From Halovivax cerinus (lineage in GTDB: Archaea; Halobacteriota; Halobacteria; Halobacteriales; Natrialbaceae), in the NCBI RefSeq assembly GCF_024498195.1, contig NZ_CP101824.1, positions 1,488,001 to 1,552,000 of the forward strand: DNA of 64,000 nt, read 5' to 3'. Below, piece after piece: positions 34,730 to 43,890 of the stretch. The translations under genes and the position numbers were made by a program. Under the pieces are notes generated by a model, which was not told where the DNA came from, did no database searches, and saw nothing but the letters and a program-made list of their open reading frames with translations. The number at the start of each line of letters is the position of its first letter. Within the stretch, counting starts at the first letter, position 1.

Positions 34730-35470
34730 ATGAATCGACGGAACTACCTGGGGACGGCAGGCGCGGCGTCGCTGGCCGCTCTCGCTGGGTGTACGAGTCT
34801 CCTGGGGATGGACGAACACGAGGCGTCGCCGATCGGTGTCGATCCGGACGCGCGATCGGAAACCGGCTACCCACAGCGTCGCGTGAACGATCTCGTCATC
34901 GACGAGTCGGTGGACCTCGTGCTGTGGTCCGAGTCCGTCTCGGTCACGAACTACGTCGTCGAGCACGAAAAGAGCGTCTCGATCGGTCCGCTGGTCGATC
35001 AGCGTGCCGCCGTGTTCGTCACGCTCTCGACGCCGAAAGTCGAGGTCCTCGGTCGGCAACTAAATCCAGTCGAGGACATGGAGACGGCTCGACTCGTCGG
35101 CATGATCGCAGAGAACTACGGCGGCCTCGGCTCACCCAGTCACGTCGAGGACACGGAGCTGTCCGTCCTCGACCAGCAGGTCGTCACCTCGATGTACCGT
35201 ACCACCGCGACGTTCGGGGGCAACCAGGAGATCGAGGTGAACCTCCACGTCACCGAAGCGATCGATGCGGGAGACGATCTCGCCGTCGGTATCGGCGTCT
35301 ACCCGCGCCAGCTCGCAGATCGCGAGCGGCCGAACGTCGAATCGCTCGTGGCAGCGATCGACCCGTCAGTCGACGTCGAGGGGGACGGTGACGACGCCAG
35401 CGCCTCGGCCGAGGGCGGCTCGTCCGGTGCTGGTGGCGAGGATCAGAACGGTCTCGGTATCGATCTCTGA
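34730..35470 (+). CDS. Tat-exported lipoprotein (DUF6517-like)
   Basis: A 246-residue putative lipoprotein. The N-terminus MNRRNYLGTAGAASLAALAG carries a twin-arginine motif and is followed by Cys21, a lipobox (ALAGC), so it is probably exported by Tat and lipid-anchored outside. The mature part has VDLVLWSESVSVTNYVVEHE and a mid region DTELSVLDQQVVTSMYRTTA, resembling haloarchaeal DUF6517 proteins. The C-terminus is a Ser/Gly/Ala/Asp linker. An extra GTG just before the ATG is ignored. No substrate is known. Confidence 0.8.
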   Translation: MNRRNYLGTAGAASLAALAGCTSLLGMDEHEASPIGVDPDARSETGYPQRRVNDLVIDESVDLVLWSESVSVTNYVVEHEKSVSIGPLVDQRAAVFVTLSTPKVEVLGRQLNPVEDMETARLVGMIAENYGGLGSPSHVEDTELSVLDQQVVTSMYRTTATFGGNQEIEVNLHVTEAIDAGDDLAVGIGVYPRQLADRERPNVESLVAAIDPSVDVEGDGDDASASAEGGSSGAGGEDQNGLGIDL

Positions 35471-35493
35471 CCGGTCGCGCCCCGGTTCCCCGT

Positions 35494-36132
35494 TCAGGAC
35501 TGGGAACGGTGTGTCCCCCGTGGGCGTCCCTCGTCGCGTTCGGGTACCTCCAGGATCGACTCGACGTACTTCGCCAGCACGTCGACTTCGAGGTGAACCG
35601 GATCGCCGACGTCTTTCTCCGAGAGCGTGGTGATCTCGTACGTCGTCGGGACGATGGCCACCGTCAGCCGGTCGCCGTCGAGGTCGGCGACGGTGAGGCT
35701 GATCCCGTCTAACGTGATCGATCCTTTTTCGACGACGTACCGGTCGTAGCCCGGAGGGAGCTCGAACTCGACGTACCAGTCCTCGCCGACAGACTCGACG
35801 GCCGAGACCGTCGCGACCGCGTCGACGTGGCCCTGAACGACGTGGCCGTCGAACCGGCCGTCCGCGGGCATCGCCCGTTCGAGGTTGACCGCGCCACCCT
35901 CGCGGAGATCGCCCAGATAGGTGCGCTCGACCGTCTCGCTCGCGAGGAAGACCTCGAACCAGTCGCCGGTCTCGAAGCGCTCGACGGTCAGACAGACGCC
36001 GCTGACGCTGATACTCGCCCCGTGTTCGACGTCGCTCGCGGCGACGTCGGCCTCGATCCGGAGCCGGACACCATCCTCTGTCGCCTCACGCGAACGGATC
36101 GTCCCCGTCTCCTCGACGATACCGGTGAACAT
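35494..36132 (-). CDS. ribE: Riboflavin synthase, alpha (bacterial/eukaryal) type
   Basis: Dismutates two 6,7-dimethyl-8-ribityllumazine molecules to riboflavin, the last step of the pathway. The 212-residue product has the two homologous beta-barrels of the alpha-type enzyme: MFTGIVEETGTI...SISVSGVCLTV and MPADGRFDGHVVQGHVDAVA...SITLDGISLTV. The N-terminal MFTGIVE motif is diagnostic and fixes ATG 36132. Many archaea use a different, lumazine-synthase-like enzyme, and Halobacteria are known to carry the bacterial type. The C-terminus (RDEGRPRGTHRSQS) is a short basic tail. No rib operon is nearby. Confidence 0.95.
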   Translation of the reverse strand: MFTGIVEETGTIRSREATEDGVRLRIEADVAASDVEHGASISVSGVCLTVERFETGDWFEVFLASETVERTYLGDLREGGAVNLERAMPADGRFDGHVVQGHVDAVATVSAVESVGEDWYVEFELPPGYDRYVVEKGSITLDGISLTVADLDGDRLTVAIVPTTYEITTLSEKDVGDPVHLEVDVLAKYVESILEVPERDEGRPRGTHRSQS

Positions 36133-36364
36133 ACGCGGACCTCGGCCGGCCCGCGGGATAATTGTTCCGAAATCGTTACCCGTCTCAAAATTGATACAGG
36201 GTCCGGGGTGGACTGGACGATCGACGCCCCGTCTCACGGCCAACTCGCGCCGTGACCCGCGAGTTCGCCTCCAACCTGGCCGAGACCTGCACACACTGCG
36301 TCCACGGACGCCGTCGGACACCGGACCGACGAACCTTTGGTCCGGCCCGACGGAGGACGTATCG

Positions 36365-36601
36365 ATGGGAGGTATCGTCGATACGATACAGTTGGCCGCC
36401 GTCCTGGTCTTTGCGATCCCGGCGGCGCTGGCCGGCCTCGATTTACTCCTGGTCGGCGGGGAACCGCTACTCGGCGGCGCACTCGTCTTTCTGGCAGTCG
36501 CCCTCGTCTGGCTCAAACGATACCTGACGACGCCGACCGACGTCCCGGTCGAACTCGCCTCGCGCGCCGAGGACGCGATCACTCCCGACGACGAGGAGTG
36601 A
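36365..36601 (+). CDS. Small two-span membrane protein
   Basis: A 78-residue protein, MGGIVDTIQLAAVLVFAIPA onward, with hydrophobic segments at about 6-28 and 33-52, a basic loop (LKRYLTTP) and an acidic tail (EDAITPDDEE). It resembles a family of short haloarchaeal membrane proteins with no known function. The start is chosen as the first ATG after a GC-rich non-coding stretch. It is convergent with the M24-like gene, with 10 bp between stops. Confidence 0.68.
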   Translation: MGGIVDTIQLAAVLVFAIPAALAGLDLLLVGGEPLLGGALVFLAVALVWLKRYLTTPTDVPVELASRAEDAITPDDEE

Positions 36602-36611
36602 CCGATCCCGA

Positions 36612-37727
36612 TCAGGGTACGAGCGACGACGGCTCGAGCGTCCGCGGCGGACGTTCGAGCCACTCGACGCGGTCGTCGCGGACCGCGAGGAGGTCGCCGA
36701 GGACGACCGCCCCGCCGTCCGGCGACGCGACGCCGACGTCGAGCGCGACGACGCGTCCGACGCCGAGTTCGTGACCGCCCCGAACAGGGCGTTCGCCGAC
36801 CGTGAGGCCCACGCCAGCGACCGTCCCCGTCGCCGCTCGCTCGAACCCGAAGGAACCGGCCTCGGCGACGAGTTCGCGCTCGACCGCCCGAACCGTCGCG
36901 GTCTCGGCCGCGAGCATGGTCTTCGCCGAGCGAAGGGCGCTCTCCGCGGCGACGTGGGCCCGCCGCTCCCACCCGCCGTCGGTCCCGGGCACCAGCGTCC
37001 GCGCGAGGTACCCGCGGTAGCCCTCCGGCGAGGACGGCGCCAGCCGGACCACGAGCGGTTCACCAGGTCGAATCGCGGCGTCGGCGTCGCCGGTCCCTAT
37101 CACGCGCGTCGCCCCCGTCGGCTCGCCGCCGGCCTCGACGATACCGGCGTCGATCGCTCGCCGGAGCCGGTCGTGTGACAGCACGGCGCCGTCGTATCGC
37201 AGTCCGTCGTCGCCCCGGGTCGCCTCGGCGAGGACGACACCGCCCCGACGGAGGCCGGCGCCAGCGGCTCGCTGGGCTGCTTCGATCCGCCGGCGTTCGG
37301 GCGCGTCTTTCCGCCCGCGTGCGCGATCGATCACGTCCGTCGACGCCAGATCGAACCCGGCTCGTTCGACGTACAGCGCGGCGTCGTGCGGGATCGACGC
37401 CGGAGCGAGGACCCTCGTGTCGTCGGGTGTGGGCCCGTCGGCCGGGGATCGCGTCGCCAGCCGGTCGGCCAGTCGCGACGCCGGATGGTCGCCCTCGCCG
37501 TGGGCAGCCACGAGCACGTCGTCGGCGCAGACGGCGACGGCTACGTGGTCGTGCTCGCGACCGGTCAGCGGTCCGGTGTCGACCGCCGCCGGTTCGACGG
37601 CGGAGACGTCGTCAGAACCCGCGAGGAGGTACCGGACGTTCGGGTTCGTCCGTGGGCCGGCGTGGACGAGAGCGACTGCCTCGCGGTCTGCTAGCGCCGA
37701 ACGGATGGCGTTCAGCCGAGTGGTCAC
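36612..37727 (-). CDS. M24 (prolidase-like) protein lacking metal ligands
   Basis: A 371-residue protein shaped like aminopeptidase P/prolidase: an N-terminal creatinase-like domain (MTTRLNAIRSALADREAVAL to about 150) and a pita-bread C-terminal part. Key ligands are not conserved. The first Asp position reads LVVRLAP, the SDxTRT site reads GYLARTLV (no Asp), and the usual His region reads TVAGVGLTVG. It is therefore probably not a metallopeptidase and may be a binding protein. ATG 37727 overlaps the helicase stop (37724) by 4 bp, so it is translated in the same operon, downstream of the helicase. The gene is Ala/Arg/Asp-rich but not visibly broken. Confidence 0.8.
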   Translation of the reverse strand: MTTRLNAIRSALADREAVALVHAGPRTNPNVRYLLAGSDDVSAVEPAAVDTGPLTGREHDHVAVAVCADDVLVAAHGEGDHPASRLADRLATRSPADGPTPDDTRVLAPASIPHDAALYVERAGFDLASTDVIDRARGRKDAPERRRIEAAQRAAGAGLRRGGVVLAEATRGDDGLRYDGAVLSHDRLRRAIDAGIVEAGGEPTGATRVIGTGDADAAIRPGEPLVVRLAPSSPEGYRGYLARTLVPGTDGGWERRAHVAAESALRSAKTMLAAETATVRAVERELVAEAGSFGFERAATGTVAGVGLTVGERPVRGGHELGVGRVVALDVGVASPDGGAVVLGDLLAVRDDRVEWLERPPRTLEPSSLVP

Positions 37728-39598
37728 GGCGCTTCGGCTTCGAGTTCCTGTGGACGCTGGGCCTCCTCGACGAGCTCCTCGAGACTCTGGTCCGTCAGCT
37801 CGTTGTTCAGCAGGACGTCGATCGACAGCGTGGGGGCGCCGTCGACCAGGTTCTCGAGCAAGACGAGGCGCTCGCGGGCGCGCGACATGCCGACGTAGAA
37901 GACGCGGCGCTCGTTGTCGGTGAGGACGGGCACGGGAGACGTGGTCTTGGTGAACTCGGAGCCGTCCGGAGCCGTGACGCCGTCCTCGCCGTCGCCGGAT
38001 CGGTCCTCGATGGTGGCGACCATCTGTTCGACGACCTTCTCGGTGAGATCGGTGCCGACGAAGACGTGGTCGGCCTCGCGACCCTTCGCCGAGTGGATGG
38101 TGCCGACGCGGACGCGGTCGGTCTCCATCCCCCGGTACTCGCCGATGTTGAAGTAGGCCTTGACGGACTTCTTCTGGAAGCTGGTGACCTTCCGGAGCAT
38201 GTCTGCCGCGGAGGCGCCGTCGGGCATGAAGGGGACGTGCTCGTCGATCACCGAGGCGGAGACGGTGAGTTCCTCCAGGTCGTCGACGCCTGCCTCTTCC
38301 TGTAGCTCGTCGATCTCGTCGAAGAGGGCATCGCGCTCGTTCGTGCCGAACGCCGAATCCTGGAGCATATCGGCGAGCCGGCGAGCCTGCAGGCCGTCGA
38401 CGTCGTCATCGTCGGCGATGGCCTCGACGGCGCGAACGTACTGGGTCAGGCGGTCGGTCCACATTCGCTGGTCGGTCAGTGCGGTGAAGGGTACGCCTTC
38501 GGTGATGAACTCATCGATGAACTGGAACATCTGGTAGCGAGCGCGAAAGAGCAGCATGATGGTGCCGTCGCCCTCGACGAGCGTCTGGCGGACCATCCGA
38601 ACCAGATCGAGCATAGACTTGTTCGTCTCCGCCTCGACGATGCCACCTTCCTTGCGCGGGTTCAAGTCCTTGTCCTGGCGCACGTCGATGTGGCGGATCT
38701 CGCGGTTGACGGCGTTCAACACGTTCGAGGGCAGGCGGTAGGAGTTCGGCAGGATGACGTCCTCGTCGACCGCCTCGTCCAGCAGGAGGGCCGGGTCGGC
38801 GCCCTGCCAGGAGTAGACGACCTGGTCGTCGTCGCCGGCGATCAGCACCTGCTCGACGTGCGGTTTCCACTCCTCGTAGACGTCGTACTGCAGGGTGGTG
38901 ATGTCCTGGAACTCGTCGATGACGAGGTAGTCGACGTTCGGGACGAGCGAGCGTTGTTTGACTCGCTCTAACATGTCCGCGAAGCCGATCTTTCCTTCCT
39001 GGCCCTTGTAGGTGCGCCAGCCGCGGATAGCCTCGGGGACGTCGATCCGGTCGTCGTCGCTCGGCCACGTCGGCGTGTACTTGTTACCCTCCTGGGCGTT
39101 GGGGTCGATATCCGGCGGCAAGCGGACTTCCTCTACGTCCCACTGGAAGGGGACGTCGTACCAGTCTGCGACCTCCCGACTGGTACGCTGGAGCCACTGG
39201 CTCGTCGCGATGATCTTGTTGCCGATCGTCGTCGAGCGAGCGGTCCGTCGGCCGGCCCCCGAGTACTCGTCTTCGTACTCGATGCCGAAGTCCTCACAGA
39301 AGTCCTCCTTGTCGGACTCGCCGATGACGTCGCCTCGGGAGAGGTCGAGCAGCTCGTATGCCTTCGCGTGCATCGTACAGACGTTGCCCTGCAGCGAGCG
39401 CGGGTTCTCGTCGAGTCGGTCGGCCAGTCGTTCGCGCACCTCCTGGGCCGCGGCTCGGGTGTAGGAGACGACGAGGATGTCACGGAACGTGACGTCGTCG
39501 TCCTCGAGGATTTCCTCGACGTGGTCGAGCAGCGCCGTCGTCTTCCCGCTGCCCGGCCCGCCGAAGAGTCGCGTCACAGTCGTGTCGCTTGCGGTCAT
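37724..39598 (-). CDS. UvrD/Rep-family superfamily 1 DNA helicase
   Basis: A 624-residue ATP-dependent helicase. Motifs in order: Walker A GGPGSGKTTALL (about 12-20), motif Ia VVSYTRAAAQEVRERL, motif II VIDEFQDITTLQ (about 225), motif III GDDDQVVYSWQGAD, motif V VGTIHSAKGREADHVFV and motif VI YVGMSRARERLVL. It is shorter than bacterial UvrD (about 720), matching the haloarchaeal group. ATG 39598 is preceded by a TATA-like ACTTATG at about 39625, giving a leaderless transcript. It overlaps the degenerate M24-like gene by 4 bp. Role is presumably repair or replication restart. Confidence 0.93.
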   Translation of the reverse strand: MTASDTTVTRLFGGPGSGKTTALLDHVEEILEDDDVTFRDILVVSYTRAAAQEVRERLADRLDENPRSLQGNVCTMHAKAYELLDLSRGDVIGESDKEDFCEDFGIEYEDEYSGAGRRTARSTTIGNKIIATSQWLQRTSREVADWYDVPFQWDVEEVRLPPDIDPNAQEGNKYTPTWPSDDDRIDVPEAIRGWRTYKGQEGKIGFADMLERVKQRSLVPNVDYLVIDEFQDITTLQYDVYEEWKPHVEQVLIAGDDDQVVYSWQGADPALLLDEAVDEDVILPNSYRLPSNVLNAVNREIRHIDVRQDKDLNPRKEGGIVEAETNKSMLDLVRMVRQTLVEGDGTIMLLFRARYQMFQFIDEFITEGVPFTALTDQRMWTDRLTQYVRAVEAIADDDDVDGLQARRLADMLQDSAFGTNERDALFDEIDELQEEAGVDDLEELTVSASVIDEHVPFMPDGASAADMLRKVTSFQKKSVKAYFNIGEYRGMETDRVRVGTIHSAKGREADHVFVGTDLTEKVVEQMVATIEDRSGDGEDGVTAPDGSEFTKTTSPVPVLTDNERRVFYVGMSRARERLVLLENLVDGAPTLSIDVLLNNELTDQSLEELVEEAQRPQELEAEAP

Positions 39599-39812
39599 TG
39601 TCACCGTACAAGAGCGCGGCCCCCATAAGTACGGTGGGTTTCGTTCGACCGGCCGCTGAGTGAATCGTCGGTCCTCGTCCCCGCTCCTCGCAGTTCGGTG
39701 TGACGACGGGGCGGCTGGGTGTGACGACGGGACGTTGGAGCGGGACGACGGGTCGTCGGAGCGGGACGCCGACTCCTGGGGGTTCGATACCACCGTACGG
39801 CCGTGCCGTCCG

Positions 39813-39971
39813 TCACGTTCCCCGCGTCGAACGGGCCTGGCGGACGTCCGCCCCGTCTCGGATCTTGTCGGGACAGTCCGGGCAGACGCGCGGTTCGTCC
39901 TCGTCCGGGGGCGTGAACACTCTGGCGTACGCGTCAGTGACGAACGATCCGCAGTTCTGGCATTCCGGCAT
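39813..39971 (-). CDS. 52-residue zinc-ribbon protein (DUF7563-like)
   Basis: A very short gene encoding MPECQNCGSFVTDAYARVFT, then an acidic loop and VCPDCPDKIRDGADVRQARS, ending TRGT. The two CxxC pairs (C4/C7 and C30/C33) should bind one zinc. The near-uniform length and sequence of this protein type across haloarchaea (a widespread small zinc-finger family) support a real gene. An AT-rich region with TATA-like elements lies about 25-40 bp upstream (40000-40012). Function unknown. Confidence 0.8.
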   Translation of the reverse strand: MPECQNCGSFVTDAYARVFTPPDEDEPRVCPDCPDKIRDGADVRQARSTRGT

Positions 39972-40272
39972 GCGTCTCTCCTCTCTCCGTCTCTCGGTAT
40001 TGCTATTAGTGATGTCGGTATTTGTTTGATTTGTTTGTATATCCGAGTATTGTGTCGATGCGGCGGCAGTCTACCGGGTGCGTCGAACGGGCCGGCTCCC
40101 GAAGACCTCGCCGTTGTCACCGTCCAGGGCGCGTCCGTGAACGGGCGGTGCCATCAGGCGGTGCACGCGCCAGAGCGGGAGTTGTCACGGCTCGATCGTC
40201 GACCCGCAACCGCACTCGGGTCGCTCGGGATACCGACGCTATCGGCCCGCCGTCGGACCCGTACTCACCGCG
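39972..40272. other. 300-bp gap between two small zinc-ribbon genes
   Basis: AT-richer at 39995-40050 (probable promoter of the upstream-reading 52-residue gene), then ordinary GC-rich sequence. No gene or structured element recognised. Confidence 0.5.
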
Positions 40273-40461
40273 TCAGCGCCGGGGTGTCCACCCACAGACG
40301 GTGCAAGACGTGGCGTTCTCGTCGTGGAGGCCGCCACAGTCCGGACATTGCTTCTTTCGCCGGTCCTGATCCCAGCCGACGGGTTCGGTCTCGTGACCGC
40401 GGTCCGTCAGAAACTGGTCGAACACGTCGTCGGCACCGGTGGGAGTGGCTCCCATAGCCAT
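40273..40461 (-). CDS. 62-residue zinc-ribbon protein (HVO_0416-like)
   Basis: A small protein with a C-terminal zinc ribbon: CPDCGGLHDENATSCTVCGW (C39/C42 and C53/C56). The N-terminal half is hydrophilic and contains DDVFDQFLTDRG. It resembles the haloarchaeal HVO_0416-type zinc-finger proteins. ATG 40461 is supported by a TATA-like TTTATTATC at 40478-40486, about 22 bp upstream; MGATP at 40455 is an alternative start. Confidence 0.78.
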   Translation of the reverse strand: MAMGATPTGADDVFDQFLTDRGHETEPVGWDQDRRKKQCPDCGGLHDENATSCTVCGWTPRR

Positions 40462-40769
40462 GTGTTCACATCACACGATAATAAAGGATTGGGTGGGTTC
40501 TCCCGGTTCGGTCGTACAGGGCCGTTTCGAGGGCTGAATCGTCGAAATTCTCCACTCTCTCTGTTTCACTCACTCATCTATTAGTCCCCTCCTGCACTCT
40601 CTCACACGCGAACACTCTCACACTCTCTTTTTGCCACGCCGGTCGGACGGTCCAGTCCGTCAGTCGACTGGTGGCGCCTCCCACCTCACCCTCACAGCCC
40701 GATCGCTCACGCGGTTCGCCTCCCCGACCGTCCAATCGACTTTTGCTCCCGTGGGTTCAACCTCGGCCC
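40462..40769. other. 308-bp intergenic region, pyrimidine-rich in part
   Basis: Promoter of the zinc-ribbon gene at its left end, then a CT/CA-rich low-complexity stretch (40550-40630) with CTCTCACAC-type repeats. CGACTTTTGC at 40738-40747 lies about 28 bp before the ubaA start and may be its promoter. No gene recognised. Confidence 0.5.
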
Positions 40770-41639
40770 ATGAGCGACCTCTCCCTGGACGCGACGCAGC
40801 TCGATCGCTACTCGCGTCACGTCATCATGGACGAAGTGGGGCCGGAGGGGCAAGCGGCGCTGCTCGACGCGTCGGTACTCGTCGTCGGCGCGGGCGGGCT
40901 CGGTTCGCCCGTGATCCAGTACCTCGCGGCGGCGGGCGTTGGTCGGCTGGGGATCGTCGACGACGACGTCGTCGAGCGGTCGAACCTCCAGCGTCAGGTC
41001 GTCCACGCCGATGCCGACGTCGGCCGTCCGAAAGTCGAGAGCGCCGCCGCGTCCGTCGAGCGACTGAACCCGGACGTCACCGTCGAGACCCACGAGACGC
41101 GACTCGACGCCGCCTCGATCGACGCCATTGCGGGCGACTACGACGTGATCTGCGACGCCAGCGACAACTTCGCGACGCGCTACCTCTGTAACGACTACTG
41201 CGTCCTCACGGACACACCGCTCTCTCACGGCGCCATCTACCGCTTCGAGGGCCAGGTCACGACGATCGACACGCGGGGCACGAGAACCGGTACCGACGGC
41301 CCGGTAGACGACGCGTCCGCCGAACCGAGCCCGTGTTACCGCTGTCTCTTCCCCGAGGCGCCGGAACCGGGCACCGTCCCGGACTGCGCGACGACTGGCG
41401 TGCTGGGTGTCCTCCCTGGCACGGTTGGCTGCATCCAGGCGACGGAGGCCGTCAAGCTGGTGACGGGCATCGGCGAGGCGCTGACCGGTCGAGTGCTCCT
41501 GTACGACGCCGCGGACATGTCGGTCGAAACGATAGACGTGCGACGGAACCCCGACTGTCCCGTCTGCGGCGACGCGACGACGATCGGATCGGTGGACGAG
41601 GTTTCCTACGAGGGGCGGTGTCGTGTTCCCGCGGAGTAG
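40770..41639 (+). CDS. ubaA: UbaA-type E1 enzyme (MoeB/ThiF family), SAMP activating
   Basis: An E1-like adenylyltransferase. In Haloferax the single E1-like protein UbaA activates ubiquitin-like SAMPs for protein conjugation and for sulfur transfer to molybdopterin and tRNA. The 289-residue product has the ATP-binding VVGAGGLGSPVIQYLAAAGV (about 31-50), DDDVVERSNLQRQVV, CDASDNFATRYLCND, the region with the proposed catalytic Cys PDCATTGVLGVLPGTVGCIQ (about 204-224), and zinc ligands CYRC and CPVC. ATG 40770 matches family length and has a TATA-like element about 28 bp upstream. It is intact and lies alone. Confidence 0.94.
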   Translation: MSDLSLDATQLDRYSRHVIMDEVGPEGQAALLDASVLVVGAGGLGSPVIQYLAAAGVGRLGIVDDDVVERSNLQRQVVHADADVGRPKVESAAASVERLNPDVTVETHETRLDAASIDAIAGDYDVICDASDNFATRYLCNDYCVLTDTPLSHGAIYRFEGQVTTIDTRGTRTGTDGPVDDASAEPSPCYRCLFPEAPEPGTVPDCATTGVLGVLPGTVGCIQATEAVKLVTGIGEALTGRVLLYDAADMSVETIDVRRNPDCPVCGDATTIGSVDEVSYEGRCRVPAE

Positions 41640-41681
41640 ATTCGCACGGAGACGTCCGTCGCGGACGGGCTCCTCGCGCGC

Positions 41682-41984
41682 TCATCCAAGGCGGTCGTCT
41701 TCGAGCGGTTCGAACCGCGCTCTTCCGTCCTGTTCGACGGTGATTCGGTAGCCGTTGTAGGTGAACGTAATCCGTACGTCCGCCTCGTCGGCTGGCGGAT
41801 TCGAGTACAGGTGTTCGAGGATGTGGTCGATACAGCTGTACAATGGGGTCAACTCCTCTACGGGCACGTCTTCGATCTCGGCGAGCGCAGAGACGACCGC
41901 AACGTTCGGATCCTCCTGGGTCGTGTCGAACTCTCTGGTGACGGTTCTCGCGTCGGCTCGGTCACGATCGTCGATCCCACTCAT
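41682..41984 (-). CDS. HalOD1 output-domain protein
   Basis: A 100-residue stand-alone HalOD1 (halobacterial output domain 1) protein. The core is VVSALAEIEDVPVEELTPLY, then a helix with CIDHILEHLY and the strands ITFTYNGYRITVEQDGRARF. The domain is frequent in haloarchaeal signalling proteins, and its partners are unknown. The first 25 residues are charged (DDRDRADARTVTREFD). ATG 41984 is favoured, with TACTTAAG at 42010-42017 about 27 bp upstream as TATA element. Confidence 0.88.
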   Translation of the reverse strand: MSGIDDRDRADARTVTREFDTTQEDPNVAVVSALAEIEDVPVEELTPLYSCIDHILEHLYSNPPADEADVRITFTYNGYRITVEQDGRARFEPLEDDRLG

Positions 41985-42116
41985 CGGTTTCGACCACGGT
42001 CGCGAGGCGCTTAAGTAGGCGACCGATACGATACGCGGTTGACAGTCCTGGGGAGGGACCGGGTCGCGCCGATACTGGTCGGTGATGGGACCGTTCACCG
42101 AGCCCGATCCCGACCG

Positions 42117-43052
42117 TCACGCGCCCGGATCGGCCTGGAGCGCCGAGAGCGGCCGGGCCACGCTCGCGTCCGGAGTGTCGTCTGCGTCGAACCGATCTGG
42201 ATGGAGGAGACGGGCGAGCGTCTCAGCGGCGTCGACGAGTCGCGGGCCGGGCCGATTGAGGTAGTGGGTGCCGTCAACCGCCCAGACGCGACCAGCACGA
42301 ACGGCAGCGAGTTCGTCCCAGCCTGGGCGGTCGGTGAGGTCTCCGAGGTTCTCGGCGGTCTGTGCGAGATCGTAACCACAGGGCGCGACGACGAGGGCGT
42401 CGGGGTCGCCAGAGCGCAGTTCGTCCCACTCCCGGGGGCGAGAATCCGACCCGGCCTCGGCCAGTTCGTAGCGCCCGCCGGCGATCTCGACCAACTCTGG
42501 CACCCAGTGGGCCGCCACCATCACGGGGTCCGTCCAGTCGAAGACGGCGACGCTCGGCTGGGCGTCGGGTTCGTCCGGTGTGCGTTCGCGGACGGCCTCG
42601 AGACGCGATTCGAGGTCCGCGCGAACCGCTCGGGCGCGCTTCGATCGGTTCAGCACGCGCCCGAGTCGCTCCAGGTCGTCGAACACCTCGGCGATGGTGT
42701 GGGCGTCGATGGTGACGATCTCCGGCTCCGCGTCGATCTCCTCGACAGCGTCCGCGACGAGCACGGTGTCGACCGCACAGACGTCGCAGACGCCCTGCGT
42801 GACGACCACGTCGGGATTCAGCCGCTCGATCGTCTCGGCGTCGACGTCGTAGACGCCGCCGTCGGTGTCGGCCGCTAACACCTGCCGGTCGATCTCGGCG
42901 GTCGACGCCTCGGTGTCGATCGCTGCGCTCGTGATACGGGGCCGATCCGCGACCCGTGGTGGGTAGTCACAGCTGTGTGAGACGCCGACCGGGTCGATCC
43001 CGAGGGCGGCGACCAGTTCCGTCGCGGAGGGGAGTGTCGTCACGACGCGCAT
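42117..43052 (-). CDS. Cobalamin-binding protein, BtuF/periplasmic-binding family without signal peptide
   Basis: A 311-residue protein of the helical-backbone metal-chelate receptor group. It starts directly with the domain (MRVVTTLPSATELVAALG, then VGVSHSCDYPP), with no Tat or lipoprotein signal, so it is probably cytoplasmic, like other haloarchaeal cobalamin-binding proteins of this class. Further landmarks are LNPDVVVTQGVCDVCAVD and the C-terminal DGTHYLNRPGPRLVDAAETL. ATG 43052 is the natural start. It is followed (upstream in minus order) by the GIDE protein gene, 79 bp apart. No cobalamin transporter is adjacent. Confidence 0.85.
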   Translation of the reverse strand: MRVVTTLPSATELVAALGIDPVGVSHSCDYPPRVADRPRITSAAIDTEASTAEIDRQVLAADTDGGVYDVDAETIERLNPDVVVTQGVCDVCAVDTVLVADAVEEIDAEPEIVTIDAHTIAEVFDDLERLGRVLNRSKRARAVRADLESRLEAVRERTPDEPDAQPSVAVFDWTDPVMVAAHWVPELVEIAGGRYELAEAGSDSRPREWDELRSGDPDALVVAPCGYDLAQTAENLGDLTDRPGWDELAAVRAGRVWAVDGTHYLNRPGPRLVDAAETLARLLHPDRFDADDTPDASVARPLSALQADPGA

Positions 43053-43131
43053 ACGCGGCGATTCGTCGGGTGGGTGGAAAGGCTCACGGGTCGTCGGTGG
43101 GCTTCGATCTGAGATGTGATCGCGCCCACGC

Positions 43132-43890
43132 TCAGACCGGGACCCACGCCAGGATCGCCACGGCGGCGCCGACGAGTGTGAGGAGTCCGCCGAACGCGAG
43201 GGAGACGAACCCACCCTGCGTCCGCTCCTCGATCAGTTCACGCTCGGGTTTGTTCGAGAGGACGAACTCGCCGGACCCCGTGGGCTCGTCGATCGCGTAG
43301 TCCGCCCGGTCCCAGCCGGCCGCCGTCTCTCGGGCCGCCCCGAGCACGTAGCCGTCGTCGCCCGGTTCGAGCACGCCCTCCGTGTAGCGTCTGCGCTCAC
43401 CGACTGTCACTGGCCCCATACTTCGCCGGTCGGGCAATTCGAGGTCGGGTTCGCGTTCGACGTACCGTCGCACGGCAGCCGGCGGTTCGTCGTCGACGCC
43501 AACCTCGGTTTCGGTCCCCCTGAGGTCCAATTCGTCCGCGGACGGAAGATCGACCGGCACCTCGCCGGTTCCGTCGTCGACGAGCAGGGCTTCGGCCCAC
43601 TCGTCCGTGAAGATCGTGTTCCAGGACCCGTCCTGACGTTCCTCGACCTCGATACGTGCTGCCAGCGCGTCCGTCTTCGAAATCGGCGACTCCACCGTGG
43701 CCGCGTCTTCGTCGGGACGAACGGTGCCTTTCACTTCGACCGGCCCCGGCGTGAGATCCCGGATTGGCGTCGTCTCGGTCTCGGCGATCACTCCGCCCTC
43801 GGCGCGTTCACCGTACCCTCGGTACATCGTGACGGCGCCGGCGACGACGAAGACCAGCCCGAAAACCGAGACGACCGCGTTCTCGAACAT
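43132..43890 (-). CDS. GIDE-domain membrane protein
   Basis: A 252-residue protein with an N-terminal span (MFENAVVSVFGLVFVVAGAV), a large middle domain and a C-terminal span (about 226-249). The middle part matches the GIDE domain of MULAN/MAPL-type membrane proteins: VEVKGTVRPDEDAATVESPI, then DRRSMGPVTVGERRRYTEGV and GDDGYVLGAARET. There is no RING domain, so E3-ligase activity is not implied. An ATG 30 bp earlier (43920) is possible, but 43890 places the span correctly. Function unknown in archaea. Confidence 0.8.
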   Translation of the reverse strand: MFENAVVSVFGLVFVVAGAVTMYRGYGERAEGGVIAETETTPIRDLTPGPVEVKGTVRPDEDAATVESPISKTDALAARIEVEERQDGSWNTIFTDEWAEALLVDDGTGEVPVDLPSADELDLRGTETEVGVDDEPPAAVRRYVEREPDLELPDRRSMGPVTVGERRRYTEGVLEPGDDGYVLGAARETAAGWDRADYAIDEPTGSGEFVLSNKPERELIEERTQGGFVSLAFGGLLTLVGAAVAILAWVPV

